NCBI RefSeq assembly: GCF_030285665.1
Contig: NZ_CP127295.1
Coordinates: 2,170,001 to 2,234,000, forward strand
DNA length: 64,000 nt
Direction of reading: 5' to 3'
DNA from: Amycolatopsis mongoliensis
GTDB taxonomy: Bacteria; Actinomycetota; Actinomycetes; Mycobacteriales; Pseudonocardiaceae
Part shown: positions 17,244 through 26,037 of the stretch, in pieces
Numbering within the stretch: position 1 is the first letter of the stretch
How the letters are laid out: each line of letters starts with the position of its first letter
The notes under the pieces: generated by a model
What the model saw: the letters and a program-made list of their open reading frames with translations, nothing else
Databases searched by the model: none
Told to the model about the DNA's origin: nothing
Translations under genes and position numbers: made by a program

Positions 17244-20200
17244 TCAGTTCTCCTCTTTGTCAGCAAGGCGCTGCGCGATCTCGATGGCCCGGCCCAACGC
17301 CGCGACGATGCGTGGGCCACGGCGCTGGAAACCCAGTTCGGCCATCACCTGCCGAAGCCGCTCATCACGGTCGAGTAGCAGGCCGTCGCTCATGTGCCAG
17401 CGGCAGATCTCGATGAGTTGCCGCTCGCTGTACTCCTGGATGGCCAGCCCGGCCGGCACCCGCGGCCGCGGCCCTCGGACGGAGGCCGGTGGCGGATCCG
17501 CAGGCCGGGGCGGTGGCGTGCGTTCCGGCACGACCGCGGCCACGGCGTCGGCCTCCGCCATCGCCTGGTGCCAGGCCACGACGATGTTGTCGACCTCCTG
17601 CGCCGGGTTCGCGAACCACGCCGAAGACCAGACGCGGTGGAACCGCCAACCGAGGTTTTCCAGGTGCGCCTGGCGAAGCCGATCCCGGTCGCGGGCGCTG
17701 TGAGACCGATGGTAACGATCACCGTCGGCTTCGACGGCCAGCACCATCCGCCCCGGCTGGTCCCGGTGCTCGAGGGCGAAGTCGATGCGATAGCCCGAAA
17801 AGCCCCACTGCGGATGGACGGGGACACCGCGCTCCACCAGCGCGTCACGGATCGACCGCTCGAAACCGTTCAGCGGCAGGTCGTCCGGACGGCCGACATG
17901 GTCGATCTGCAGGTGGGTCGCGAAATCCAGGTAACGGCGAAGCAGCTCGGTCCCGGTCACCTCGTCCGAAGGCGCGAGGTCGCTGTGAGTGAACGACGCC
18001 ACTACGGTCATTCGCCGCTTTGCACGGGTGACGGCGACGTTGACGCGTCGTTCGCTGTCCTTCCGGTTGAGGATGCCGAACGCCGTGCGGTTGATCTTGC
18101 CGGCAGCGGTCCGGGCGACTCCGACCGTGAGGATGATCGCGTCACGCTCGTCACCCTGGACGCTCTCCAGGTTCTTCACGAAGAACCTGCGGCCGAGCTC
18201 CTCCTCGTCAGAGAAGAACTCGTCGAGGTCGGGATGTTCCCGGCGAGCCTGGTTCAGGCGCTGCTCCACCCGGGCCTGGTGCTTGACGCCAGGAGTGATG
18301 ACACCGAGGCTCTCCCCGGGTCGGGTCCGGGCGTGTTCCATGATCAGCTCGACCACCCGGTCGACTTCGGCCGGGGCCGAACCATTTTGCCCGGGCGACG
18401 CCTCACCGGCGACGGTCACGAGCGTGACCGGGGTGTCCCGCTGAGCGCCCGGGAACGTCACCAGGTTGTTGCGGTAGATCTCCCGGTTCGAGAACGCGAT
18501 CAGCCGTTCGTCGGTGCTCCGGTAGTGCCAGCGCAGCATCTCCGTTGCCGGCATGATCGGCCGCAAGGCGGTCAGGATCGATTCGTAGTCCGAAAGGTCG
18601 CCGTCGTCCTCGTCGTCCTCGTCGTCGACCGCGATGGCGCGGTCGAAGAAGTTCGACGGCGGAAGCTGCTTCTCATCGCCGGCCACAACGAGCCGCTCCC
18701 CGCGCATGATCGAGGTGATCGCGTCGTGCGGTCGGATCTGGCTTGCCTCGTCGAAGATCACCAGGTCGAAGAGCCGTTCGGCGGGGAGCATCCGACTCAC
18801 CACCAAGGGCGACATCGCCCAACACGGCCGGAGCGAAAGCAGCACGTCGGACGTCTTCTCGACGAGCTTCCGGGTTGGCATGTGCCGTGTCTTCAGGCTG
18901 GCCTGCTTCTTGAGGATCTGCGCTTGGTCCGGATAGGTGTCCTGCGCTTCGCGAGCGCGCCTGGCCACCTGCCTGCGGACTCGCCGCGCCGCGGTCGTGA
19001 AGTGTTCCCGGTCCGCCTCACGGAAGTCTGCCGCGGTGCGGCTATGCCGTTCGGCCACGAACTGGCCGAGTGCTGGAATCCGGAGCTTGAAGTCGTCTTC
19101 GATCGACGAGAGCCAGATGCGTTCGAACGCTCGCCAGGCGTCGTCAGGCCGCAGGTTCTTGCCCGCGATCTCGGTGAGCAGCGGGTCGAGCCCGATCTGA
19201 CGGAAGCGGTCGAGCAGCGCGTTGAGCCGCGGCATCAAGAACAGCATGTCCTTGTCGTCGGCCAACGCCGCGAGCCGCTGCTCCACTTCAGGCGCAGGCC
19301 CGGAATCCAGTTCAGGCCAGCGGGCCGACAACGCGACCGCTGCCAGCTGCCGGCGCATCTCGCCGTATTCGTGCACTACCTGGTCGAGCCCGATGATCTC
19401 GGCCGGGGCCACATCCTGGCCACCGAGTTCCCGCCATCGCTGCCGTTGCCCGGTCACGGCCGCCAGTGCGGCGTGCAGATCACGCTTCTTGGTCAAGCCG
19501 GCGCTCGACATCGTCCGAAGCTGGTTGACCAGTGCCCGGCGGCGGCCCCATGACAGCTTTCGCGAGTACCGCGCCCTTGTCGACCGGTCCGCCGTCGCTT
19601 GGACGAAATCGTCCAGCTGAGTACCGAAGATCGCCGGTCCGAAGGCCTGCACGCTCCGGGAGACGCCGTCGAGCAGCTGGAGCACGTGATCCCAGCCGGC
19701 GAAGTCCTGCGGTTGCCGCAACCCCACCCGGGCCACGAGCCGGTACATACCGTGCTGGCTCCGCTTCAGGGTCTGGTTGGCAACCTGGTCGAGCTGGACC
19801 AGCACTGCTTCCGCCTCATCCGGAGTCCTGACCTGTGTGTTGCACCAAGGTGTCTCCCGACGAAGGATCCGCAGCCCGCCGGCCTCGACGAACTCTTGAA
19901 TCGTTTGCTCGAGCTCGGTGACGACAGCCGCATCGAGCGCGCGCAGGTGGTTGCCGCGGAAAGCGCCGCGGATGTCCCCGCCCGGCGGCAGGTCGAGCAA
20001 CCGGCTCCGGACCTCGTAAGCACTCACGCCCCACGGCTGCCGCCGGGTGTGCAGCTCGCGCGTGTGATCAAGCAGCCGCTGCCGCGCAGCAACCAGGCGG
20101 CCGTGCAAAGCCTCGACGCCAACCGGCGGCTCCTTCGCCATGCGGTCCAGGCTGCTGGCCAGCTGCTGGGCGACCTCCCTTTTGTTGATCTTCCGCTGGT

Positions 20201-21266
20201 GCAGGTCGAACATGAGGCCGTCCAGCTCCACGGCCGCAAGCCGGTTGAGGACCGCCTCGATCGCGGCGCGCTTCTCGGCGACGAACAGCACCTTCTTCCC
20301 CGTCGCGGCGGCCCCGGCGATGATGTTCGCGATCGTCTGGCTCTTCCCGGTGCCGGGCGGGCCTTCGATGAAGACGTGGCGCCCCGAAAGCGCAGTCATG
20401 ATCGCCCGGTGCTGCGAGGAATCGGCGTCCTGGACCAGGAACTCGTCGGCGGGGCGCACCGAGTCGACCGCTGGCGGACGGAACTCGCCGGCGAGTGACT
20501 CGTGAGCCGGGATGAACCCGGCCATAGCCGCGACCAGGTCGTGCGAGGCCAGCAGCTCGGTCGCGTTGGCCAGGTCTTCCACCATCGGCAGCTTCTCGTA
20601 GTTGAACGTGCCGACCACGACGGCCTGCTCCAGCTGCAGTTCGATCCCGTGCACCGCCGCGACCTCGGCCAGCCGTGCGTGCGCTCGCTCCATCTGCGTC
20701 GTGTGATCGGACGTGCCGTCGATCACCTGCGCCAGCCGGTCGGCGAGTCCCTCGCTGTCCACGCCGTGCTGCTCGTTGAGTGCGTGCAGCAGGACGGGGT
20801 TCAGCTCCGGTTCGTCGGTGAGCTCCAGGGTGTAGTCGCTCTCCGAAGTGGTCCTCGCCTTGACCACGACCGGCCGGAGCAGCAGCGGTGCACGCAGCGG
20901 AGGTACCGGTACTGCTCCGCGGCGCTGGCCGGAGACGGTGCGCACCAGCCCGAACGCGACATGGCCGACGTCGACGCCCTGTTCCTCTTCGAAAAGCTGG
21001 ATCCGCTTCCCGAGGCTCTTCGCTCGCCCGCAGGCGTCTCTGAGCTTGTCGGGCTCCGGCACCAGCTTGCTCAACCGGACCTTTCCACCAGCCACGAGTT
21101 CCCCCAGGGCTGCCGGCTCGGCCGCCGTAAGGTCGAGGCAGCCCTGCTTGGTGTTCTTGAAGTAGAGGAGGGTGTTACGAAAGCTCAGGTCGATGAGGTT
21201 GCGACGCCACTCCGCCGCTTTGACGGCAACGGCGTCGATTCGGCCGGTGTCCAGCTGCGCGGTCAT
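17244..21266 (-). CDS. DUF4011 SF1 helicase with C-terminal PD-(D/E)XK nuclease
   Basis: A 1340-aa protein of the COG1112 helicase type. The N-terminus carries the DUF4011 signature (RRNLIDLSFRNTLLYF, about 21-36). Walker A is GPPGTGKSQT at 302-311. A long insert/coiled region covers about 380-800. Walker B is VIFDEAS at 836-842, motif III GDEKQLPP at 863-870, and late helicase motifs ESVQGDERD (about 1034) and NVAVTRAKRR (about 1076). Residues of about 1130-1215 are a DUF559/Vsr-like nuclease with E1136, D1162 and E1179-x-D1181. A helical tail follows. It likely remodels nucleic acid and cuts DNA, and forms an operon with the HEPN-like gene. Confidence 0.9.
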   Translation of the reverse strand: MTAQLDTGRIDAVAVKAAEWRRNLIDLSFRNTLLYFKNTKQGCLDLTAAEPAALGELVAGGKVRLSKLVPEPDKLRDACGRAKSLGKRIQLFEEEQGVDVGHVAFGLVRTVSGQRRGAVPVPPLRAPLLLRPVVVKARTTSESDYTLELTDEPELNPVLLHALNEQHGVDSEGLADRLAQVIDGTSDHTTQMERAHARLAEVAAVHGIELQLEQAVVVGTFNYEKLPMVEDLANATELLASHDLVAAMAGFIPAHESLAGEFRPPAVDSVRPADEFLVQDADSSQHRAIMTALSGRHVFIEGPPGTGKSQTIANIIAGAAATGKKVLFVAEKRAAIEAVLNRLAAVELDGLMFDLHQRKINKREVAQQLASSLDRMAKEPPVGVEALHGRLVAARQRLLDHTRELHTRRQPWGVSAYEVRSRLLDLPPGGDIRGAFRGNHLRALDAAVVTELEQTIQEFVEAGGLRILRRETPWCNTQVRTPDEAEAVLVQLDQVANQTLKRSQHGMYRLVARVGLRQPQDFAGWDHVLQLLDGVSRSVQAFGPAIFGTQLDDFVQATADRSTRARYSRKLSWGRRRALVNQLRTMSSAGLTKKRDLHAALAAVTGQRQRWRELGGQDVAPAEIIGLDQVVHEYGEMRRQLAAVALSARWPELDSGPAPEVEQRLAALADDKDMLFLMPRLNALLDRFRQIGLDPLLTEIAGKNLRPDDAWRAFERIWLSSIEDDFKLRIPALGQFVAERHSRTAADFREADREHFTTAARRVRRQVARRAREAQDTYPDQAQILKKQASLKTRHMPTRKLVEKTSDVLLSLRPCWAMSPLVVSRMLPAERLFDLVIFDEASQIRPHDAITSIMRGERLVVAGDEKQLPPSNFFDRAIAVDDEDDEDDGDLSDYESILTALRPIMPATEMLRWHYRSTDERLIAFSNREIYRNNLVTFPGAQRDTPVTLVTVAGEASPGQNGSAPAEVDRVVELIMEHARTRPGESLGVITPGVKHQARVEQRLNQARREHPDLDEFFSDEEELGRRFFVKNLESVQGDERDAIILTVGVARTAAGKINRTAFGILNRKDSERRVNVAVTRAKRRMTVVASFTHSDLAPSDEVTGTELLRRYLDFATHLQIDHVGRPDDLPLNGFERSIRDALVERGVPVHPQWGFSGYRIDFALEHRDQPGRMVLAVEADGDRYHRSHSARDRDRLRQAHLENLGWRFHRVWSSAWFANPAQEVDNIVVAWHQAMAEADAVAAVVPERTPPPRPADPPPASVRGPRPRVPAGLAIQEYSERQLIEICRWHMSDGLLLDRDERLRQVMAELGFQRRGPRIVAALGRAIEIAQRLADKEEN

Positions 21267-21536
21267 CCCGCTTCCCCTCGCCAGAACAGTTCGCTTGACC
21301 AGACGTGACCAGCACGTGAGGGTCCGCCGTTCTGAGACGAACGTTCCAGGATGCCAGAAGATCCGCTATGGCGACAGCCGCCCAATGGATTGACCTCACG
21401 CATGTCTCGTTTCACTCCGTCCCCTGGCTTCCGGACAGAGATCGTTTACCCGAGCACGCTTGTCACACCTGCAGCCTGTGGACCACCCGAATGGCCCCAT
21501 CCGCGAAGGACTTCGGCGGGCAACTAACCTGGGCCG

Positions 21537-23795
21537 ATGACCACCGCCGACGAACTGCTCGGCAGGCTCGCCGCCCTGGATCGTGAGGGGCTGGCGAAAG
21601 TGCTGGCCCACCGACCGGACGTGCTGCACGAACCGTGGCCGCGGCGGCTCGACGTCGTCGCCGCCCGGCTCGCGTCCCCGCAGTCCGTGAACGATGCCGT
21701 GCTCGGGTTGTCGTTGCCGCAGGTGCAGGTCCTGGGTGCCGCGCAGCTGTGCCACGCGCTCGGGTCGCGGCCGACGCCCGTCGGCGAGATCGCGCGGCTG
21801 CTCGGCACCACCACCGGGACCATCGAGTCCTTTTTGGACGAACTCGCCGAGCGCGCTCTGCTGTGGCACGACCCCGACGGCGTCCGGCTCCTGGACCTCC
21901 TGCACAAGAACAACTTCAGCGCCGAGGGCCTCGGTCAGCCGGTCGCGGAGCTGCTCGGGGAGATCGGCCGGAGCCGCGCTGCGCAGCTGTCCCGGGCTCT
22001 CGGGCTCCCTGAAGGCCGGCAGGAGCTCGTCCGCTTCTACCGCGACGGCGACCGCGTGCGCGAGCTGTTCCGCGCCGCCCCCGAGCCGACGCGGAAGCTG
22101 TTGCAGGACATGGCCGACGGCGTTCCCGAGGCCGACGGGATACTGCCGTTCCACATCGCCGAAGGCTGGGCGTTCGACCACGGTTTCCTGTTCGGCACCT
22201 ACTACGGCAGCGCGGCGATGCCGATCGAGGTGTCGCTCGCCCTGCGCGGCCCCGAGTACCAGCTGCCGTTCACACCCGAAGAACCGGAGTACGCCGTCAC
22301 GCACGTCGGCGCCGAGTCGGCCGAAGCCACGTCGTCGGCCGCGGCGCTGCGGCTGCTCGACCGCGTCTCGGCCGTCCTCGAACTCGCCGGCGCGGAGCCG
22401 TTTCCGCTGCTCAAGGACGGCACGATCGGTGCGCGGCTCGTCAAGAAGGTCGCCAAGGAGACCGGCGCGACGCCCGCGGAGATCGAGCTGGCCATCGACC
22501 TCGCGGCGCAGGCCGGACTGCTCCTGGCCGACGAGCCGCCTCCGCCGCGCCGCGGCCAGAAGGCGCCACCGCCCACGCTCGCGCCGGACCCCGACCTCGC
22601 CCGGCCCGCGCCGGCACTGCTCTACCGCCTGCTGCTGACGACCTGGTGGGAACCGGCGCCGCCGGAGTACGAGACCGACGTCGTCGCGCTGGTGCGACGC
22701 CTCGTCGTGCGGCTGCTCGCGCGGCTCGAGCCCGGCGCCGCGATCGCCGACGCCGACGCGCTCGCCCGGCTCGCCGAGTGGCACGCGCCGATGCTGCCGA
22801 CCGACGACCTCGCCGGCCACGTGCGGGACGCGCTTTCCGAGTCGGAGCTCCTCGGCGTCGTCGCGCACGGCGCCGTCACCTCGGCGGGCCGGGCCCTGCT
22901 CGACGAAGAAAAGCTGGTCGAAGTCACCGACGAGCTGGTCGCCCGCGCGCGGACGACGGCGTTGTTCGGCACCGACCTGACCGCGATCGTGCCCGGGTCG
23001 CCGGACGCCCGGCTCGCCGCGTCGCTCGACCGCGTCGCCGACCGCGAGAGCCAGGGCACCGCGACCAGCTGGCGGTTCTCCCCGGCGACCGTCCGGCGGG
23101 CCTTCGACCAGGGCGCGACGGCCGCCGAGCTGCTCGACGAGCTGGCCGCGATCGCCGCGGGCGAGCTGCCGCAACCGCTGGTGTACCTGGTCAACGACGT
23201 CGCGCGGCGCCACGGTGAGGCGCAGGTGTTCGACATCGCGAGCGTCGTCGTCGGCGAACCCGCCGTCCTCGCCGAGCTGGCCGCGCACCGCAAGCTCGCG
23301 AAACTCGGCCTGCGCGCGGTGGCGCCGACCGTCCTCACGTCCACAGTGGACGCTGCCAGCACGCTCGATGCGTTGCGCGGAGCCGGATACGCACCGACCC
23401 ACCACGCCGCCGACGGCAGCATCGTGCTGCCCGCCCGCGAACCGGCCGAGCCGAAGGTCGTCGTCCGCGACGCCGACCCCGGCGAGCTGCCGCCCGATCC
23501 GCTCGACCACGCCGAGCGGCTGCTCGCGGCGCCGGCGAGCGGCCCGCACCTGCTGCGCGGGCAGCTCGCGCGGGCGATGAGCGACCGCTACGCGGGACGT
23601 CTCACGCCGAAGCAGCAACAACTGTGCTGGCAGCTCGAAGCCGGGATCCCGGCGGACGTCGGGTACCAGGCGGACGACGGTCCCACCCGGCTGGTGATCG
23701 CGTACCCGGAGCTCGACGGGGACGTCCTGGACGTCTGGTCACTCGGCGACCGCGCGTACCGGCGGCTCGAGCTGGCGAGGATCGACCTGAGCTAG
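21537..23795 (+). CDS. XPB/Ssl2 N-terminal-domain (helicase-associated) protein
   Basis: A 752-aa protein of the actinobacterial helicase-associated family that carries the XPB/Ssl2 N-terminal-like domain without the helicase motor. Winged-helix-like segments occur early (PVGEIARLLGTTTGTIESFLDELAERALL). The C-terminal half contains a region of the type LPQPLVYLVNDVARRHGEAQVFDIASVV, characteristic of this family. No Walker motifs are present. It usually partners an XPB-type repair helicase, which is not in this window. It starts at ATG 21537. One copy of the 13-bp palindrome is at 23339-23351. Confidence 0.88.
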   Translation: MTTADELLGRLAALDREGLAKVLAHRPDVLHEPWPRRLDVVAARLASPQSVNDAVLGLSLPQVQVLGAAQLCHALGSRPTPVGEIARLLGTTTGTIESFLDELAERALLWHDPDGVRLLDLLHKNNFSAEGLGQPVAELLGEIGRSRAAQLSRALGLPEGRQELVRFYRDGDRVRELFRAAPEPTRKLLQDMADGVPEADGILPFHIAEGWAFDHGFLFGTYYGSAAMPIEVSLALRGPEYQLPFTPEEPEYAVTHVGAESAEATSSAAALRLLDRVSAVLELAGAEPFPLLKDGTIGARLVKKVAKETGATPAEIELAIDLAAQAGLLLADEPPPPRRGQKAPPPTLAPDPDLARPAPALLYRLLLTTWWEPAPPEYETDVVALVRRLVVRLLARLEPGAAIADADALARLAEWHAPMLPTDDLAGHVRDALSESELLGVVAHGAVTSAGRALLDEEKLVEVTDELVARARTTALFGTDLTAIVPGSPDARLAASLDRVADRESQGTATSWRFSPATVRRAFDQGATAAELLDELAAIAAGELPQPLVYLVNDVARRHGEAQVFDIASVVVGEPAVLAELAAHRKLAKLGLRAVAPTVLTSTVDAASTLDALRGAGYAPTHHAADGSIVLPAREPAEPKVVVRDADPGELPPDPLDHAERLLAAPASGPHLLRGQLARAMSDRYAGRLTPKQQQLCWQLEAGIPADVGYQADDGPTRLVIAYPELDGDVLDVWSLGDRAYRRLELARIDLS
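23339..23351. repeat. 13-bp palindrome, copy 2
   Basis: An exact GTCCACAGTGGAC inside the XPB-domain gene, again encoding STVD in frame. Confidence 0.7.
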
Positions 23796-24430
23796 GCCTC
23801 GACGCCGGTGAGCCGCGCGTAGACCACGACGTTGTCGAGGTAGTTGCCGCTCGACCGGTCGAACTCCCCGCCGCAGGTGATGAGCCGCAGTTCGGGGCCG
23901 GCCGTGTCGCCGTAGACCTGGTCCGTGGGGAACTCCGCCTTGGCGTAGCGGTCGACGCGGTAGACGGTGAAGACCGCGGTCCGGCCGTCGGAGCGGCCGA
24001 CCCGCACCTGCTCGTCCGGGTGCAGCTCCTTGAGCCGCGAGAAGGCGCCGGGCACGTGCTTGTAGTCGACGTGCGCCGCCAGCACCGCCGGGCCGGCCTC
24101 GCCGGGTGACGGCGCGCCGGTGAACCAGCCGACCGTCGTGGCGTCGCCGGGGACCTCGAGCTCGCCGCCCGAGGTGAGGCCGAGGTCCTTGAGCACGTCG
24201 GTCCGCACCCCGATCGCCGGGATGCTCAGGGAGGCCGGTTTCGCCGCCGGGAGCCCGTCGCCGGACGGCGTGGCGGTGGTCGACGGCGCGATCTCGACAG
24301 GCGTGGCGGACGGTGGGGCGACCTCCTCCGGCGGGTGCGGCGAGAAGGCGAGGACGGAGGCCACCACCAGGACCGAGCCGAGCGCGGCGACGACCGCCGT
24401 GACCGCCGGCCACAGGCGCGGGTGCCTCAA
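23792..24430 (-). CDS. Class F sortase
   Basis: A 212-aa transpeptidase with an N-terminal membrane anchor (about 8-30), a Pro/Thr linker and a C-terminal sortase beta-barrel. The catalytic histidine is in AAHVDY (about 125), the cysteine in LITCGGEF (about 186) and the arginine in the following DRSSG loop region. Short length and the single anchor fit class F (actinobacterial) sortases. The TTG start overlaps the substrate gene's TGA (TTGA). Its TAG stop interlocks with the stop of the convergent XPB-domain gene through a shared CTAG. It probably attaches the adjacent excalibur protein to peptidoglycan. Confidence 0.92.
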   Translation of the reverse strand: MRHPRLWPAVTAVVAALGSVLVVASVLAFSPHPPEEVAPPSATPVEIAPSTTATPSGDGLPAAKPASLSIPAIGVRTDVLKDLGLTSGGELEVPGDATTVGWFTGAPSPGEAGPAVLAAHVDYKHVPGAFSRLKELHPDEQVRVGRSDGRTAVFTVYRVDRYAKAEFPTDQVYGDTAGPELRLITCGGEFDRSSGNYLDNVVVYARLTGVEA

Positions 24431-24918
24431 CTCGTGCGCCGGCGCAGGTAGAACACCATGCCGCCGGACGCCGCCGCGGCGAGCAGCGCGCCGCTCAGCA
24501 CCAGGACGACGGGGGCGCCTTCGTCCGGCTCACCGCCGCCGGTGGCCACGCCGCCGACCGGCTTCACCTTGACCTGGCTGCCCGTCGTGGACTTCTTGGT
24601 GGTGGTGGATTTCGGGGCGGTGTGGGTCTTCGTCGTGGTCGACGGCCGCTCGGACGCCGGGGTCGACGTGTTCTGCTGCGGGCGGTGGGGCAGGGATTCG
24701 CAGGCCTTGCCGTCCTTGGGGTTTCCGTCCAATCCGTTGGGGTCGGAGGGATCCTGGTCGTAAACGGCCTGGGCGTCTTCCTGGTACTTGAAATCCGAGC
24801 AGTTCAAGTTGTCCGCGAGCGGGGTCGCGAGCTGCGCGGAGGCGAGGGAAACGGGACCGAGAAGAGCGAGCCCGGCGACGGCCGCGGCCGTCGTCAGGAC
24901 ACGACGAAACAAGGACAC
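24427..24918 (-). CDS. Excalibur-type surface protein with sortase sorting region
   Basis: A 163-aa exported protein. A signal peptide is cleaved near SLASAQ (about 25-30). The excalibur-like motif has one Cys pair and an acidic loop (LNCSDF...DPNGLDGNPKDGKACESL, about 39-76). A Thr/Lys-rich stalk follows, then VATGGG, a hydrophobic helix and the basic tail RRRTS, which is the layout of a sortase substrate although the motif is not a classical LPxTG. The GTG start has an AAGGA ribosome-binding site. First gene of a two-gene operon with the sortase. Confidence 0.88.
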   Translation of the reverse strand: MSLFRRVLTTAAAVAGLALLGPVSLASAQLATPLADNLNCSDFKYQEDAQAVYDQDPSDPNGLDGNPKDGKACESLPHRPQQNTSTPASERPSTTTKTHTAPKSTTTKKSTTGSQVKVKPVGGVATGGGEPDEGAPVVLVLSGALLAAAASGGMVFYLRRRTS

Positions 24919-24993
24919 CGGAAGGTCCTTTCAGGAAGAATCGGGGCGATTGCCTGGTTACTATCGCGGTGCCGGCGACGTTGTTACGGACCA

Positions 24994-25009
24994 TTCCGGA
25001 ATTCCGGAA
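24994..25009. promoter_or_regulatory. 16-bp perfect palindrome upstream of the surface-protein operon
   Basis: TTCCGGAATTCCGGAA is a perfect palindrome in the 294-bp intergenic region between the divergent sortase operon and the NarL-type regulator. It is the most symmetrical site in the gap and is probably an operator. No other gene is seen in this region. Confidence 0.55.
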
Positions 25010-25212
25010 ACGCCAGCGGCCCACCAAAATCCGGCGGGCTCGTGATTCTTCGCCATTCGCCGCTGACCTGCGGAATCAGCGGCGAAAATGCGTACCGGCG
25101 GGTTTGTTACGAGATCCTCGGTCACACTTTGGGGGTAATTGATCCGACTCGGCCGGTGTGACGTGCGGACCAGCCGTCACCGCGGCGTGCTCGTACCCCG
25201 TAGCCTGGGCAT

Positions 25213-25839
25213 ATGCCGATCCAGGTACTGCTCGTCGACGACCACGAACTGGTCCGCCGCGGGCTTCGCGACCTCCTCGGCGACGAGCCGGACATCGAGG
25301 TCGTCGCCGAGGCGAGCAGTGTCGAAGAGGCACTCGCGGTGGCGATGCACGTCGAACCGGAGGTCGCGGTGGTCGACGTGCGCCTCGGCGACGGCGACGG
25401 CATCACGCTCTGCCGCGAACTGCGGTCCAAGCCGAACCCGCCGGCCTGCCTGATGCTGACCGCGTTCGACGACGAAGAGGCGATGGTCGGCGCGATCATG
25501 GCCGGCGCCGCGGGCTATCTGCTGAAGCAGGTGCGGGGGCAGGACGTGGTGTACGCGGTCCGCGAGGTCGCGGCCGGGCGGTCGCTGCTGGACCCGGTGA
25601 GCACCGCGCGGGTGCTGGACAAGATGCGGCACCCGCCGACGGACGACCTGGCGACGCTGACCGAGCGCGAGCGCGACGTGCTCGAACTGATCGGCCAGGG
25701 CCTGTCGAACCGCGAGATCGCCGAGCGGCTGTTCCTCGCCGAGAAGACGGTCAAGAACTACGTCACGTCGGTGCTGGCGAAGCTCGGCATGCAGCGCCGG
25801 ACGCAGGCGGCCGCCTGGATCGTGCGCCGGGAGAAGTAA
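25213..25839 (+). CDS. NarL/DevR-type response regulator
   Basis: A 208-aa two-component response regulator. The receiver domain (1-120) has the acidic pair DD, a phospho-Asp in VVDVRLGDGDG (about residue 55), a T/S in MLTAFDD and Lys in LLKQV. The LuxR-type helix-turn-helix (about 145-205) reads LTERERDVLELIGQGLSNREIAERL. It is close in layout to DevR/DosR-type regulators of hypoxia responses. It is convergent with the GAF histidine kinase 198 bp downstream, the likely cognate sensor. Confidence 0.93.
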   Translation: MPIQVLLVDDHELVRRGLRDLLGDEPDIEVVAEASSVEEALAVAMHVEPEVAVVDVRLGDGDGITLCRELRSKPNPPACLMLTAFDDEEAMVGAIMAGAAGYLLKQVRGQDVVYAVREVAAGRSLLDPVSTARVLDKMRHPPTDDLATLTERERDVLELIGQGLSNREIAERLFLAEKTVKNYVTSVLAKLGMQRRTQAAAWIVRREK

Positions 25840-26037
25840 CTCCGCGCAGCCGTCCCGTCCGCAAGCCGCCGTTCGCTGCAACCTTTTCACCGGTCGTCAC
25901 GGTCCGCCATCTCGATGGGCGGTTTTGCCCTGCCAGTTTCACTCGAATGTGAGTCGAATGGGTGTTCGAAAAGCCGGTACGATCTTCGGCGAGGGCGAGG
26001 AAGGGAGGCGGGATGACCCGAGAAGGGTAGATCGCGG

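Noticed and set aside
17394..19553. 719-aa open frame on the plus strand
   Set aside because: Shadow of the helicase-nuclease gene; low-complexity Arg/Val composition and no domain.
16383..21266. A prophage or integrative element around the helicase cassette
   Set aside because: No integrase, transposase, tRNA or direct-repeat attachment sites seen, and no obvious shift in base composition.
21396..23621. 741-aa open frame on the minus strand
   Set aside because: Antisense to the XPB-domain gene, which has real family motifs and a coherent start.
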